From VRUE01 sp035997045 (GTDB lineage: Bacteria; Actinomycetota; Thermoleophilia; Solirubrobacterales; 70-9): a stretch of DNA of 55,427 nt. Numbering within the stretch: the stretch's first letter is position 1; each line of letters opens with the position of its first letter. Both the position numbers and the translations under genes were made by a program. A model generated the notes under the pieces. It ran no database searches. It was not told the origin of the DNA and saw only the letters and a program-made list of their open reading frames with translations. Shown piece after piece: positions 33,085-40,628 of the stretch. Where the stretch lies: positions 1-55,427 of the forward strand of contig DASYIY010000080.1 in NCBI GenBank assembly GCA_035997045.1. Reading direction: 5' to 3'.

Positions 33085-33399
33085 TCAGCCGGTTCGGCGA
33101 TCGCGTCGGCGGGGGGCGTTGAGCAGATCCCTGATCCGCAGCAGTCTCTCGAGGTCCGCGGCACCGAGCTTCCTCAGCTTTGCCTCGCCGAGCGCCACCA
33201 CGCGTCCGTTTCGAACGGCTAGGAGATCTACCTCGTGACTCCGCTTACGGGCCGGGTCGGCGACCACGGTCGCGCCGACTACGTCGATCGGACCTACCCG
33301 CTCGTCGCCCGCGGCGAGTTGAGCGCCAGCCAGAGCCGAAGACATGGATCTGCGAGGTCGTAGCGGGAGCGGGGCTCGGGTTTCCCCCCACTCATGCAA
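33085..33399 (-). pseudogene. C-terminal remnant of a DUF234-type ATPase
   Basis: Only about 85-100 residues remain. The stretch KRSHEVDLLAVRNGRVVALG followed by EAKLRKLGAADLERLLRIRD matches the nuclease-like C-terminal domain (DUF234) of stand-alone AAA ATPases, which are normally about 450 residues. The P-loop, helicase-like core and N-terminus are absent. The open frame begins at a weak TTG (33399) inside a hairpin. I therefore see it as a fragment rather than a gene, although a small standalone PD-(D/E)XK-like protein cannot be excluded; the E-V-D...G-E-A-K spacing suits a nuclease fold. Confidence 0.5.
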
Positions 33400-33428
33400 G
33401 CCCTACGTATCAAACGTAGGTGCTTGCA
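33395..33428. repeat. 14-bp stem-loop between the ATPase remnant and the second glycosidase gene
   Basis: TGCAAGC (33395-33401) and CCTACGT (33402-33408) pair with GCTTGCA (33422-33428) and ACGTAGG (33414-33420). There is a 5-base loop ATCAA and a single bulged T at 33421. The site lies just after the 3' end of the glycosidase gene (reverse strand, ends 33439) and would serve as a terminator-like hairpin for it. There is no run of U after the stem, so classic Rho-independent action is uncertain; many actinobacterial terminators lack it. It is also the boundary of the truncated ATPase gene. Confidence 0.6.
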
Positions 33429-33438
33429 ACTTCAGAGG

Positions 33439-34590
33439 TTACGGCCGCGCGCTGCCGCCGCTGAGCGCCACGAACGCTCGCCAGGCCGGCTTAGGCCTGA
33501 ACTTCTTGCCTGCGCGGAAGAGCCCGACCGAGTCGCAGAAGCTGCAGGCCGTGTATTCCGGGTTGTCCTTCCACGAGTACCAGTAGATGCCCTTGAGGCG
33601 CAGCCGGTTGCGGTTGGCGATCAGGTAGGCGTAAGCCTTGCGCAGTTCGCGGGCCTGGCCCTGGATGCCCTGCTCGAAGGCGACGATGCGGGAGTCGTTC
33701 TGGGAGCCCCAGCCCATCTCGGTGATGTAGAGGTCGGTGCCGGCGTCGTGGTTTTCGAGAATCACTTCGCGCATGCCTTCGGTCAGTTCTTCGAGGTCTT
33801 CGACGTGGAAGGCGTAGGGGTGCAGGGCGACGCCGTCGAAGTAGTTCTTGATCCCCGGCACGCGGTAGAGGGCGGCGAGGAACTTGTTCGCATCCATGCC
33901 CCGCTTGCCGCCCTGGTCGGGAGCGCCGAAGAGGCCGGAGAGGAGCACTTTCGCGGTCGGATCGACGGCCTTGATCGCGCCGTAGGTCGGCTTCAGCAGA
34001 CGCGCGTAGCGGCTGGGTGAGACCGGGTAGGCGAAGTAGAAGAAGTTGGCCTCGTTCCAGACCTGCCAGGTGCGGATCGGCAGCGGGCGCGAGACCGCGG
34101 GCACGTAGTTGATCCCGGCCACGGCCGGCGCGTGCAGGTTCCAGAATTCGCCTTCGGGACCGTAGCGTTTGACCGCCGCGGTGACGAACGCGAGCCAGGC
34201 CTTCCTCGCGCGGCCGCTGTCGATCGGCAGCGTCGTCGGCTTGCTGGCGATCCAGCGCGGCGTTCCGTAGAGGAAGGGCAGGACCGTCAGCCCGTGCCGC
34301 GTGGCAGCCTCGACCGCCGGGTCGAGGCTGCTCCAGTCATAGCCGCCCTTGGCCGTCGGCTGCACGATCGCCCAGTTGACCGGCCAGCGCACGCTGCCGA
34401 TCCCGCCCGCCTTCATGTAGGCGGCGTCGGTGTCGCTCAGCGGCGTCTGCGGCGCGATGCCGAAGAAGGTTCGCGGCAGCGCCTGAGCCGCCGCTGGGGC
34501 AAGCAGGGCGGCCGCGAGGGCCAGCAGGGCGATCGTGGTCTTTGCGGTTCTCAACTCGGGCGGAGAGGCGGCGGGGCGTGTGCAGATCAC
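33439..34590 (-). CDS. Secreted clan-A (GH39/GH5-like) glycoside hydrolase-like protein, paralogue of the one at 9047
   Basis: 383 residues. The N-terminal hydrophobic run TIALLALAAALLAPAAAQA is a signal peptide. The body keeps the same landmarks as the protein at 9047-10192: FFGIAPQTPLSDTDAAYMKA, VRWPVNWAIVQP, WQVWNEANFFYF (acid/base Glu about 180), GVALHPYAF, LYITEMGWGSQ (nucleophile Glu about 291) and a C-terminal CSFCDSVGLF segment. Identity looks high over the core, so it is a gene pair at the two ends of the glycan locus. Start at GTG 34590; a TTG about 12 codons downstream is possible. It is monocistronic on the reverse strand, with a hairpin downstream. Substrate unknown; trimming of the surface glycan is inferred. 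Confidence 0.82.
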   Translation of the reverse strand: MICTRPAASPPELRTAKTTIALLALAAALLAPAAAQALPRTFFGIAPQTPLSDTDAAYMKAGGIGSVRWPVNWAIVQPTAKGGYDWSSLDPAVEAATRHGLTVLPFLYGTPRWIASKPTTLPIDSGRARKAWLAFVTAAVKRYGPEGEFWNLHAPAVAGINYVPAVSRPLPIRTWQVWNEANFFYFAYPVSPSRYARLLKPTYGAIKAVDPTAKVLLSGLFGAPDQGGKRGMDANKFLAALYRVPGIKNYFDGVALHPYAFHVEDLEELTEGMREVILENHDAGTDLYITEMGWGSQNDSRIVAFEQGIQGQARELRKAYAYLIANRNRLRLKGIYWYSWKDNPEYTACSFCDSVGLFRAGKKFRPKPAWRAFVALSGGSARP

Positions 34591-34637
34591 TTCCTAACAC
34601 GCCGGGGCTGGATCAGTATCGCCAAGACGTTAACGGG

Positions 34638-35105
34638 TCAATAGGACCCGCCCAGCTTGCGGTGGTCCCAGGTGGCGACCCGGAGCGGCTTGAAGTGGAT
34701 CGCGACCCGCTTCGGGGCCTGCGCCTCGAGCGCGGCCTTGGCGTCGCCCTCGACCGAGGAGATGCCCTCGGCGTAGCGAACGGTCAGCTCCTCGGCAAAG
34801 CCGATCACGGTCTCGAAGTCGCTATGGATCTCCGCTTCGGCCTCGATCATCGCCCCGCGCAGCTCGTCGTACTCGCGGCCGGTCTCGACCAGCACCGTCG
34901 CCCGCGGGTCGCGCTCGAGGTTGCGGACCTTCTGCGACTTGGCGTAGGTCCAAATCCAGATCTCTCCCCGGCGCGGCACGAACCACATCGGCATCGAGTG
35001 GGGCCATCCCCGCGGCCCGAGGCTGGAGACGATCGCCACCCGCTCCGCTTCGAGCAACTCAAGCCGCTCCCCATTCGTCAGCTGGATCCGACCCCGTCGA
35101 CTCAT
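34638..35105 (-). CDS. Pyridoxamine 5'-phosphate oxidase-like flavoprotein (F420/FMN split-barrel family)
   Basis: 155 residues beginning MSRRGRIQLTNGERLELLEA. The split-barrel signature is present: RVAIVSSLGPRGWPHSMPMW early, then IWTYAKSQKVRNLERDPRAT, and VLVETGREYDELRGAMIEAE. The 'K-x-x-N-L-x-x-D-P-R' turn binds the phosphate of FMN or F420. This group is common in actinobacteria and includes F420-dependent reductases and haem-binding relatives. Substrate cannot be inferred. It sits alone on the reverse strand, divergent from the RTX-arylsulfotransferase gene by 82 bases. Confidence 0.85.
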   Translation of the reverse strand: MSRRGRIQLTNGERLELLEAERVAIVSSLGPRGWPHSMPMWFVPRRGEIWIWTYAKSQKVRNLERDPRATVLVETGREYDELRGAMIEAEAEIHSDFETVIGFAEELTVRYAEGISSVEGDAKAALEAQAPKRVAIHFKPLRVATWDHRKLGGSY

Positions 35106-35187
35106 TCATGGGACTTTACGAGCCCGAGTGACTACGATGCCGGTTCCGATTCTGGCTGACGACATCGTGGGATCGGACAGAGAACGC

Positions 35188-37674
35188 ATGAAGAAGCAAT
35201 CAAGGGACGCAGGGAGCAGCTACGGCGGGCGGGCGGGCGGCTGGATGCTGGCCGTCGTCGCCCTGGCTCTGCTGACCTCGGTCGCCGTGGCCACAGCGCG
35301 AACGGTCGGCAGGGGCGATGCCGACCCGGCCCGCGCTCAGACCTGCCTCGGTCAAGCTGCGACCGTCGCCGCCACCCCGGGCGAGGGAGAGCTCGTCGGC
35401 GGTCCCGGGCCGGACGTGATCGTCGGCTCGCCGGGAGCAGATCGAATCGACGGCCGCGGCGGCGGCGACCTGATCTGCGCGGGCGCGGGGAACGATGTCG
35501 TCCTGGGCTCCGGCGGCGACGACAGGCTTGTTGGCGGCGGCGGTAAGGATCTGCTGCGCGGCGGCCTCGGAAATGACCAAGTCTGGGGGCAGCGAGGCAG
35601 CGACCGCCTCTTTGGCGGTGCTGGCGACGATCGGCTGGCCGGCGGTGGCGACAGCGACCGCTGTGACGAGGGCGCCGGAAGCAACAAGCTGACGGGCTGC
35701 GAGCAAGTGCCTCATGAGAACCCCGAAACCCAAAGGGTCAACCGTGTGCTGCTGGCCAGAGACGTGAGCGGCTCCACGGACGAGGACAGCGCCACCTCGA
35801 TCGACGCCGCCGCAGTCGGGAGCGATGCCGACGGCGATGCGCTCGCCTTCACCTCGCTCGACACCTCCGCGTCGACCGGTGCTGCCATGATCGTCGATGG
35901 TGGGGCCCGGATTAGATTCGATCCCAGCGGCCGCTTCGACGGCCTCGCCGCCGGGAAAACAGCCCAAGACGCCTTTCGCTACGCGATCGACGACGGCTAC
36001 GGAGGCACGGCAAGCGCCAAGGTGACGATGACCGTTACCGGCGTCGACGACCCACCGAAAGCTGTCGATGACGAAGCAACCGTGCAAGAGGGGGATGAAA
36101 CGACTGCGATCCCGGTACGGGGCAACGACACCGATCCGGACGGAGGCCCGAGCTCGATCGAATCCGTCACCCAACCGGCACATGGAACCGTGGCGATCGC
36201 CAACGGCGGGCTCGACCTCACCTACCAGCCAAACCCGGGCTACTGCAACGACGGCGAAGCAGCCGACAACTTCCCATACACGGTCAACGGCGGCTCCGAG
36301 GCGACTGTCCGGGTGACGGTCAACTGCGTGACCGAAGTCTCGATCAGCCAAGGACTGTCGCCGAAATTCGATCCGAGCGTGACCGACTACACCGTGCGCT
36401 GTGACGGATCGCCGCTCGATGTCTCCGGTCGCACAGCTAAAGGCGCCGAAATCGCAGTCGACGGCCAACAGGCACAGGCTGGGACTTTCCGGACAACGGT
36501 TTCGCTCGAAGCCAACCAGGCGTTCAGCTTCGAAGTAACCGATGGCGGAACGCCGAGCACGTACTACGTTCGCTGCCTGCCCGCCAACTTCGGGGCCTGG
36601 GAATACGAAGGCCTACTGGCCCCCAGCCATGCCTTCTACGTCGTCACACCGACGCTCGGGGCCGGGGCCGGACCGTACGCGGTCATCTTCGACAACCACG
36701 GTGTGCCGATCTGGTGGGACACGGAGTCGCCGGCAGCGCCGAGCGATGCCAAGGTGCTTCCGGATGGGACGATCGCCTGGTGGAGCAACACGGCGCCACA
36801 CGGCGACGACTACGAGATCCACAATTTCGACGGCACCCTAGTGAGCAATCTCTTCGCCGCCAGTGGCCGCACCGATTCCCATGACCTTCAGCTGGAGCCG
36901 AACGGCAACTATTTCCTGCTCTCCTACCAGCCACGCGAACACGTCGACCTGACCGCGTTCGGGGGTGGCCTGGACGACACCGTTACCGACGCGGTGATCG
37001 AGGAATTGAAGCCCAACAACGAATCGGTCTGGAGCTGGAGCACCCAGGGTCACATCGGCCTCGAGGAGACCGGTCGCTGGTGGCCCACCGCCCTGGCAAG
37101 CTCGGCTGCCGACATCGTCCACATGAATGCCGTCGAGCCCGCCGGCGAAGACGCGATCCTGATTTCCCTGCGTCATACCGACGCCGTCTACAAGATCAAA
37201 AAGTCGACCGGAGAAGTGATCTGGAAGCTCGGCGGCACCTGGACGCCGAAGAGCTTGACCGTGAAAGGCGATCCAGAGGGAGCCTATCCGCTGGGGGGAC
37301 AGCACGATGTTCGCCTCCAGCCCGACGGCACGATCACGATCCACGACAACAACACCGACCTTCCCGACCCGCCCCGGGCCGTGCGCTACCGGATCGACGA
37401 AGCGGCAAAAACGGCCACGTTGGTCGAAGAAGTCACCGATCCTCGCGCCCCCTCCAGCTTCTGCTGCGGTTCCGCTCGCCGCTCGGCCGACGGTTCGTGG
37501 CTGTTGAGCTGGGGCGGTAGGTCGCTCGTGACCGAGTTCAACTCAGCCGGACAGAGGACCTTCGCGCTTGGCTTCGGGGGCACGGTCTTCTCTTACCGCG
37601 CGGCCCCCGCCGATGGCGTTCCCAGCACGAATACGCTTAGGGCAGGCATGGACGCAATGCACCCCCGCCCCTAA
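35188..37674 (+). CDS. Secreted RTX - cadherin-like - arylsulfotransferase fusion protein
   Basis: 828 residues from ATG 35188. A positively charged start and GGWMLAVVALALLTSVAVAT form a signal peptide or anchor. Residues ~60-165 are RTX nonapeptides (GGGGKDLLRGGLGNDQVWG, GGAGDDRLAGG). Residues ~190-400 carry two cadherin/VCBS-like beta-sandwiches (DDPPKAVDDEATVQEGDETT and VSISQGLSPKFDPSVTDYTV). From ~470 on is an arylsulfotransferase (ASST) propeller: GPYAVIFDNHGVPIWWDTES, SHDLQLEPNGNYFLLSYQ, IVHMNAVEPAGEDAILIS, SGEVIWKLGG, and GGQHDVRLQPDGTITIHDNN. His in H-D-L-Q, V-H-M-N and Q-H-D-V are candidates for the sulfo-transfer site. ASST moves sulfate between phenols without PAPS. The joining of calcium beta-roll, adhesion folds and ASST in one protein is unusual. 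Confidence 0.85.
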   Translation: MKKQSRDAGSSYGGRAGGWMLAVVALALLTSVAVATARTVGRGDADPARAQTCLGQAATVAATPGEGELVGGPGPDVIVGSPGADRIDGRGGGDLICAGAGNDVVLGSGGDDRLVGGGGKDLLRGGLGNDQVWGQRGSDRLFGGAGDDRLAGGGDSDRCDEGAGSNKLTGCEQVPHENPETQRVNRVLLARDVSGSTDEDSATSIDAAAVGSDADGDALAFTSLDTSASTGAAMIVDGGARIRFDPSGRFDGLAAGKTAQDAFRYAIDDGYGGTASAKVTMTVTGVDDPPKAVDDEATVQEGDETTAIPVRGNDTDPDGGPSSIESVTQPAHGTVAIANGGLDLTYQPNPGYCNDGEAADNFPYTVNGGSEATVRVTVNCVTEVSISQGLSPKFDPSVTDYTVRCDGSPLDVSGRTAKGAEIAVDGQQAQAGTFRTTVSLEANQAFSFEVTDGGTPSTYYVRCLPANFGAWEYEGLLAPSHAFYVVTPTLGAGAGPYAVIFDNHGVPIWWDTESPAAPSDAKVLPDGTIAWWSNTAPHGDDYEIHNFDGTLVSNLFAASGRTDSHDLQLEPNGNYFLLSYQPREHVDLTAFGGGLDDTVTDAVIEELKPNNESVWSWSTQGHIGLEETGRWWPTALASSAADIVHMNAVEPAGEDAILISLRHTDAVYKIKKSTGEVIWKLGGTWTPKSLTVKGDPEGAYPLGGQHDVRLQPDGTITIHDNNTDLPDPPRAVRYRIDEAAKTATLVEEVTDPRAPSSFCCGSARRSADGSWLLSWGGRSLVTEFNSAGQRTFALGFGGTVFSYRAAPADGVPSTNTLRAGMDAMHPRP

Positions 37675-37779
37675 GTCATCCGAACCGCGGAGAAACACGC
37701 CCCCCAGATCGGCCTGGCGCTCTGCGCGGTCGCCTTTTGGCTTCGTGCCGGTGGGGCGATCGGCGGGACCAGCCTGGCG

Positions 37780-39111
37780 ATGCTGGTGACGATGATTTCC
37801 CTGCTCGTGCTCACGGTGGCGATCGTCGCTGTGGCCGCGGGCCGGCTGCTGTCGGGATGGCGATGGTTGCTCGCATCGCCTGTTGCGGTTGCGGCGGCGA
37901 CCTGGCTGCCGCTCTTTGCCCTGCGCCCGATCGAGCTCTACTTCTACCCCGGTGAAGCGATCACGCCGATGATCCAGCTCGGCTACGACACCGGCGATCT
38001 AAGCCGCACGGTCGCGATCGCCGGGGTCGGCTGCGCAACTTGGTCGATCGGCTTCCTCACGGTACTCGCCTCCCTGCGGTCCAGGAGTACAAAGGTCTCC
38101 TCGATCGAGCCTCTCCATTTGAAGCGGAGGGCACCGTGGTTGGCGATCGGGCTGGGAGCGATGCTGGCGGGCGCCCTGTTCATGCGCCAAGGGGGACCCT
38201 CGGCGCTGATTCATTCGGCCGGCGCGCTCCATACGAACCAGGGCTCTGGCTTCTACGGCCAGCTCGGGATCTGGATGCTCGTGGGAACGGCGCTGTATGC
38301 CTTTGCCGCAGTTCTGCAGGGGCAAAGCAGTGCCATGGTAAAGCGAGTGCTGCTCGTCAGCGCGCCACTTGCGATCGCCTTGACCCTGGCCCTGGGCTCA
38401 CGCGGCTTCATCGCCTTCGGGCTGCTGGCCGCAGCCGTGATCTACCTGCGCATGCGAGCCCCCAATGCCCGCGCGGTCGCCGCGACCATCGCCGTTGCCA
38501 TCCTGCTCGCCGGGGCGCTCGAGTTCGTGGCGATCGTGCGCACCAACGCGGCCGCGACGGACCTGAAGACGGCGGTGACCAGGACGTTTCAAACGCCCAT
38601 ACCGGCATTCCAGACGGCCGACCTCAGCGTCTTCGACGACTTTGTTGCGATGCAGGCGGTCGTGCCTTCCTCGATCTCGCGGCTGGACGGCAGCAGCCTC
38701 CTCCAGATCCCAGCGGCCCTGGCGCCGCGGGCGCTCTGGCCGGGCAAGCCCGAACCGCTCGACAACATGGTGACCGCCTATCTATACCCCGGCCAGGTCG
38801 CCGGCTCCCCGATCACGATGCAGGGTGAGCTCTTCTGGAACTTCGGCTTGACGGGCGTCGCGATCGGGTCCCTTTTGATCGGCGCCCTGATGGGGTGGTC
38901 GATGGCGCTGCTCTTCAGGCGCGACGTGCTCAGCCTGATGGTCTACGCGGTCCTCTACGTGAGCGTCTTCGCCCTCCTCACCCGGGCACTCGGAACGATG
39001 ACGGCGAACACCTTCATCGCCCTGGTCGGCGTCGTCATCGCCACCGTCTCGATCAGGACCGCACCGCTTCTGCGCGGGCGGGTGAGGCGCCTTCGTTCTC
39101 GGATAGCATGA
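37780..39111 (+). CDS. Oligosaccharide repeat-unit polymerase-like membrane protein
   Basis: 443 residues with about twelve helices. The long external loop is residues ~240-340 (FVAIVRTNAAATDLKTAVTR through WPGKPEPLDNMVTAYLYPGQ). The pattern SLALGSRGFIAFGLLAAAVI, with an S-R-G in a helix, and the late GELFWNFGLTGVAIGSLLIG suit the O-antigen polymerase (Wzy/EpsG-like) superfamily. The internal assignment is weak because these proteins diverge strongly. The ATG at 37780 is followed immediately by the first helix; no good ribosome site is seen. It follows the ASST fusion after 105 bases and overlaps the lipoprotein gene by four bases (ATGA), so it is operonic with it. Confidence 0.75.
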   Translation: MLVTMISLLVLTVAIVAVAAGRLLSGWRWLLASPVAVAAATWLPLFALRPIELYFYPGEAITPMIQLGYDTGDLSRTVAIAGVGCATWSIGFLTVLASLRSRSTKVSSIEPLHLKRRAPWLAIGLGAMLAGALFMRQGGPSALIHSAGALHTNQGSGFYGQLGIWMLVGTALYAFAAVLQGQSSAMVKRVLLVSAPLAIALTLALGSRGFIAFGLLAAAVIYLRMRAPNARAVAATIAVAILLAGALEFVAIVRTNAAATDLKTAVTRTFQTPIPAFQTADLSVFDDFVAMQAVVPSSISRLDGSSLLQIPAALAPRALWPGKPEPLDNMVTAYLYPGQVAGSPITMQGELFWNFGLTGVAIGSLLIGALMGWSMALLFRRDVLSLMVYAVLYVSVFALLTRALGTMTANTFIALVGVVIATVSIRTAPLLRGRVRRLRSRIA

Positions 39112-39650
39112 CGCCGGTGCTGAGGAAACTTCTCGGGGCCACAATGTTGCTGGCCATCCTTTTCGTCGCCGGCTGCGGTGGAGGAGATCCTCCTCCACCG
39201 GGTACGCCCAGTGCCGCGGAGAATCTGCTCAGCCTTGCCGCTATCCGCCAGCTGCCCAAGGGCTCGCCCGAACAAGCTCTGCTGGGATGGTGGATGCACA
39301 TCCAGTACAACGACCTGACCGGCTATCTCAATGGCCTGGCAACGCCGCTGCGCGATGCACGCGAAGGGGAAGCCAAGACCAAGCGCGACCTGGTGCTGGT
39401 GTCCGGCGAATCGCTCCGCTCGAAGCCAAAGGTCCTCGAACTGCAGCGGGAAAACGGCAAGACGACGCTCTACACGCGGATCGAGACGCGGCAACCCGTC
39501 GGCGCCAGCCGCTTCACCACGAGCAGCGCTCCGCAGGCTTTCACCCTGGTTCGCGAAGGCGGGCAGTGGAAGATCGCCGATGACTCCTACGTCCTCGACC
39601 GGGCCGGGATCATCCGCGAAGCGATCGAAAATACGAAGCCGAAGCGCTAG
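39108..39650 (+). CDS. Lipoprotein of unknown function
   Basis: 180 residues from ATG 39108, which overlaps the polymerase stop. The N-terminus (MTPVLRKLLGATMLLAILFV) ends in the lipobox V-A-G-C at about residue 23, so it should be lipidated and held on the outer face of the cytoplasmic membrane. A Gly/Pro linker (GGGDPPPPGTPSAAENL) precedes a compact domain with LGWWMHIQYNDLTGYLNGL and FTLVREGGQWKIADDSYVLD. The latter resembles NTF2/Mce-associated-type lipoprotein folds ('W-K-I-A-D-D' ending). I do not recognise a family. Coupling to the polymerase suggests a role in extracytoplasmic assembly of the glycan. Confidence 0.78.
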   Translation: MTPVLRKLLGATMLLAILFVAGCGGGDPPPPGTPSAAENLLSLAAIRQLPKGSPEQALLGWWMHIQYNDLTGYLNGLATPLRDAREGEAKTKRDLVLVSGESLRSKPKVLELQRENGKTTLYTRIETRQPVGASRFTTSSAPQAFTLVREGGQWKIADDSYVLDRAGIIREAIENTKPKR

Positions 39651-40588
39651 CGGGAGCGGCGGGCGACGAGGCGTAGGTGGTCGAAGCCGGTCGGATGTGC
39701 GCTGCGCAATGTCCGGAGGCGGAACGCCCGGTATGCGTAGCCGAGCAGGGCTCGATGGCGCCAGCGGTCGTCCAGCGGGATGTAGTGCCAGGGGGAGACC
39801 GTGTCGATTGCGACGATCTCCAATCCCGCCATCGCTACGACCGCCGCCAAGCTCTGCGGGGTGAAGTGGGAGACGTGAAGCTCTACCGGCTGGACGGCGG
39901 CCCACTGATCGGTCCGGCGCTGCGCCATCGCACTGGCGATATTGGGCACCTCCATCGCCAGCAGACCGCCGGTGCCGAGTAGGCCTCCGAGCTGTTCGAG
40001 CAAGCCGACCGGGTTGTCGACGTGCTCGAAGACGTGGAACATGCAGATCAGATCGAAGCGATGGCGGGCAAGCTCGACTTCGTCCAGGAAGCCGCACTCG
40101 ACCTCGACGCCGAACTCGGTGGCGGCTCGTGCCGCAAGCTCGGGCGAGGGCTCGACTCCGACCGGATCGAACCCCGCTCGCCGCGCCACATCGAGGAAGA
40201 ATCCTCCCCCCGGTCCGAGCTCCAGCAGGGATCCCGAAGACACCCATTGGGACAGCCAGCGAATCCTCTGCTCTGCGATGTGAGTGAAAACCCGGCCATC
40301 GTCGAAATAGAGGGCATGGGCTGCCTCGTACTCGCCATTCGTGTACTCGTCTCTGACACCGTTCGCGGTGCCGGTATGAAAAATGAGTCCACAGCCCTCG
40401 CAGCGGGCGAGGTCGACCCTCCTGTATGCGGGGATCTCCTCTCCCGGGGCGTCGCAAACTGGACAGTAGCGAGCTGCAGCAGAGGCTGGAGGACCGGGAG
40501 GACGGTCACTCACCGCTCTCGAGGTGGGAACAAGCTGCCGGAGGGTGCCTGCCATCGCGGGAAGTCTACGCATGCGCTCAGAGGCCAT
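39647..40588 (-). CDS. Zinc-ribbon SAM-dependent methyltransferase
   Basis: About 313 residues from ATG 40588; GTG 40618 or ATG 40555 are possible, and no ribosome site decides. A four-cysteine zinc ribbon (YCPVCDAPGEEIPAYRRVDL, ARCEGCGLIFH) is followed by a class I methyltransferase: GSLLELGPGGGFFLDVARRA (motif I), FDLICMFHVFEHVDNPVGLL, LGGLLGTGGLLAMEVPNIAS, and a C-terminal cap with HFTPQSLAAVVAMAGLEIVA. This is the layout of sugar C- or O-methyltransferases of the TylF/NovU-like zinc-ribbon group found in glycan clusters. It is convergent with the lipoprotein gene and ends the polysaccharide locus. Target sugar unknown. Confidence 0.85.
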   Translation of the reverse strand: MASERMRRLPAMAGTLRQLVPTSRAVSDRPPGPPASAAARYCPVCDAPGEEIPAYRRVDLARCEGCGLIFHTGTANGVRDEYTNGEYEAAHALYFDDGRVFTHIAEQRIRWLSQWVSSGSLLELGPGGGFFLDVARRAGFDPVGVEPSPELAARAATEFGVEVECGFLDEVELARHRFDLICMFHVFEHVDNPVGLLEQLGGLLGTGGLLAMEVPNIASAMAQRRTDQWAAVQPVELHVSHFTPQSLAAVVAMAGLEIVAIDTVSPWHYIPLDDRWRHRALLGYAYRAFRLRTLRSAHPTGFDHLRLVARRSR

Positions 40589-40628
40589 CGAGGGTACTGG
40601 CCAGGTGTTTGGTGGCACGCGCGCCGCG

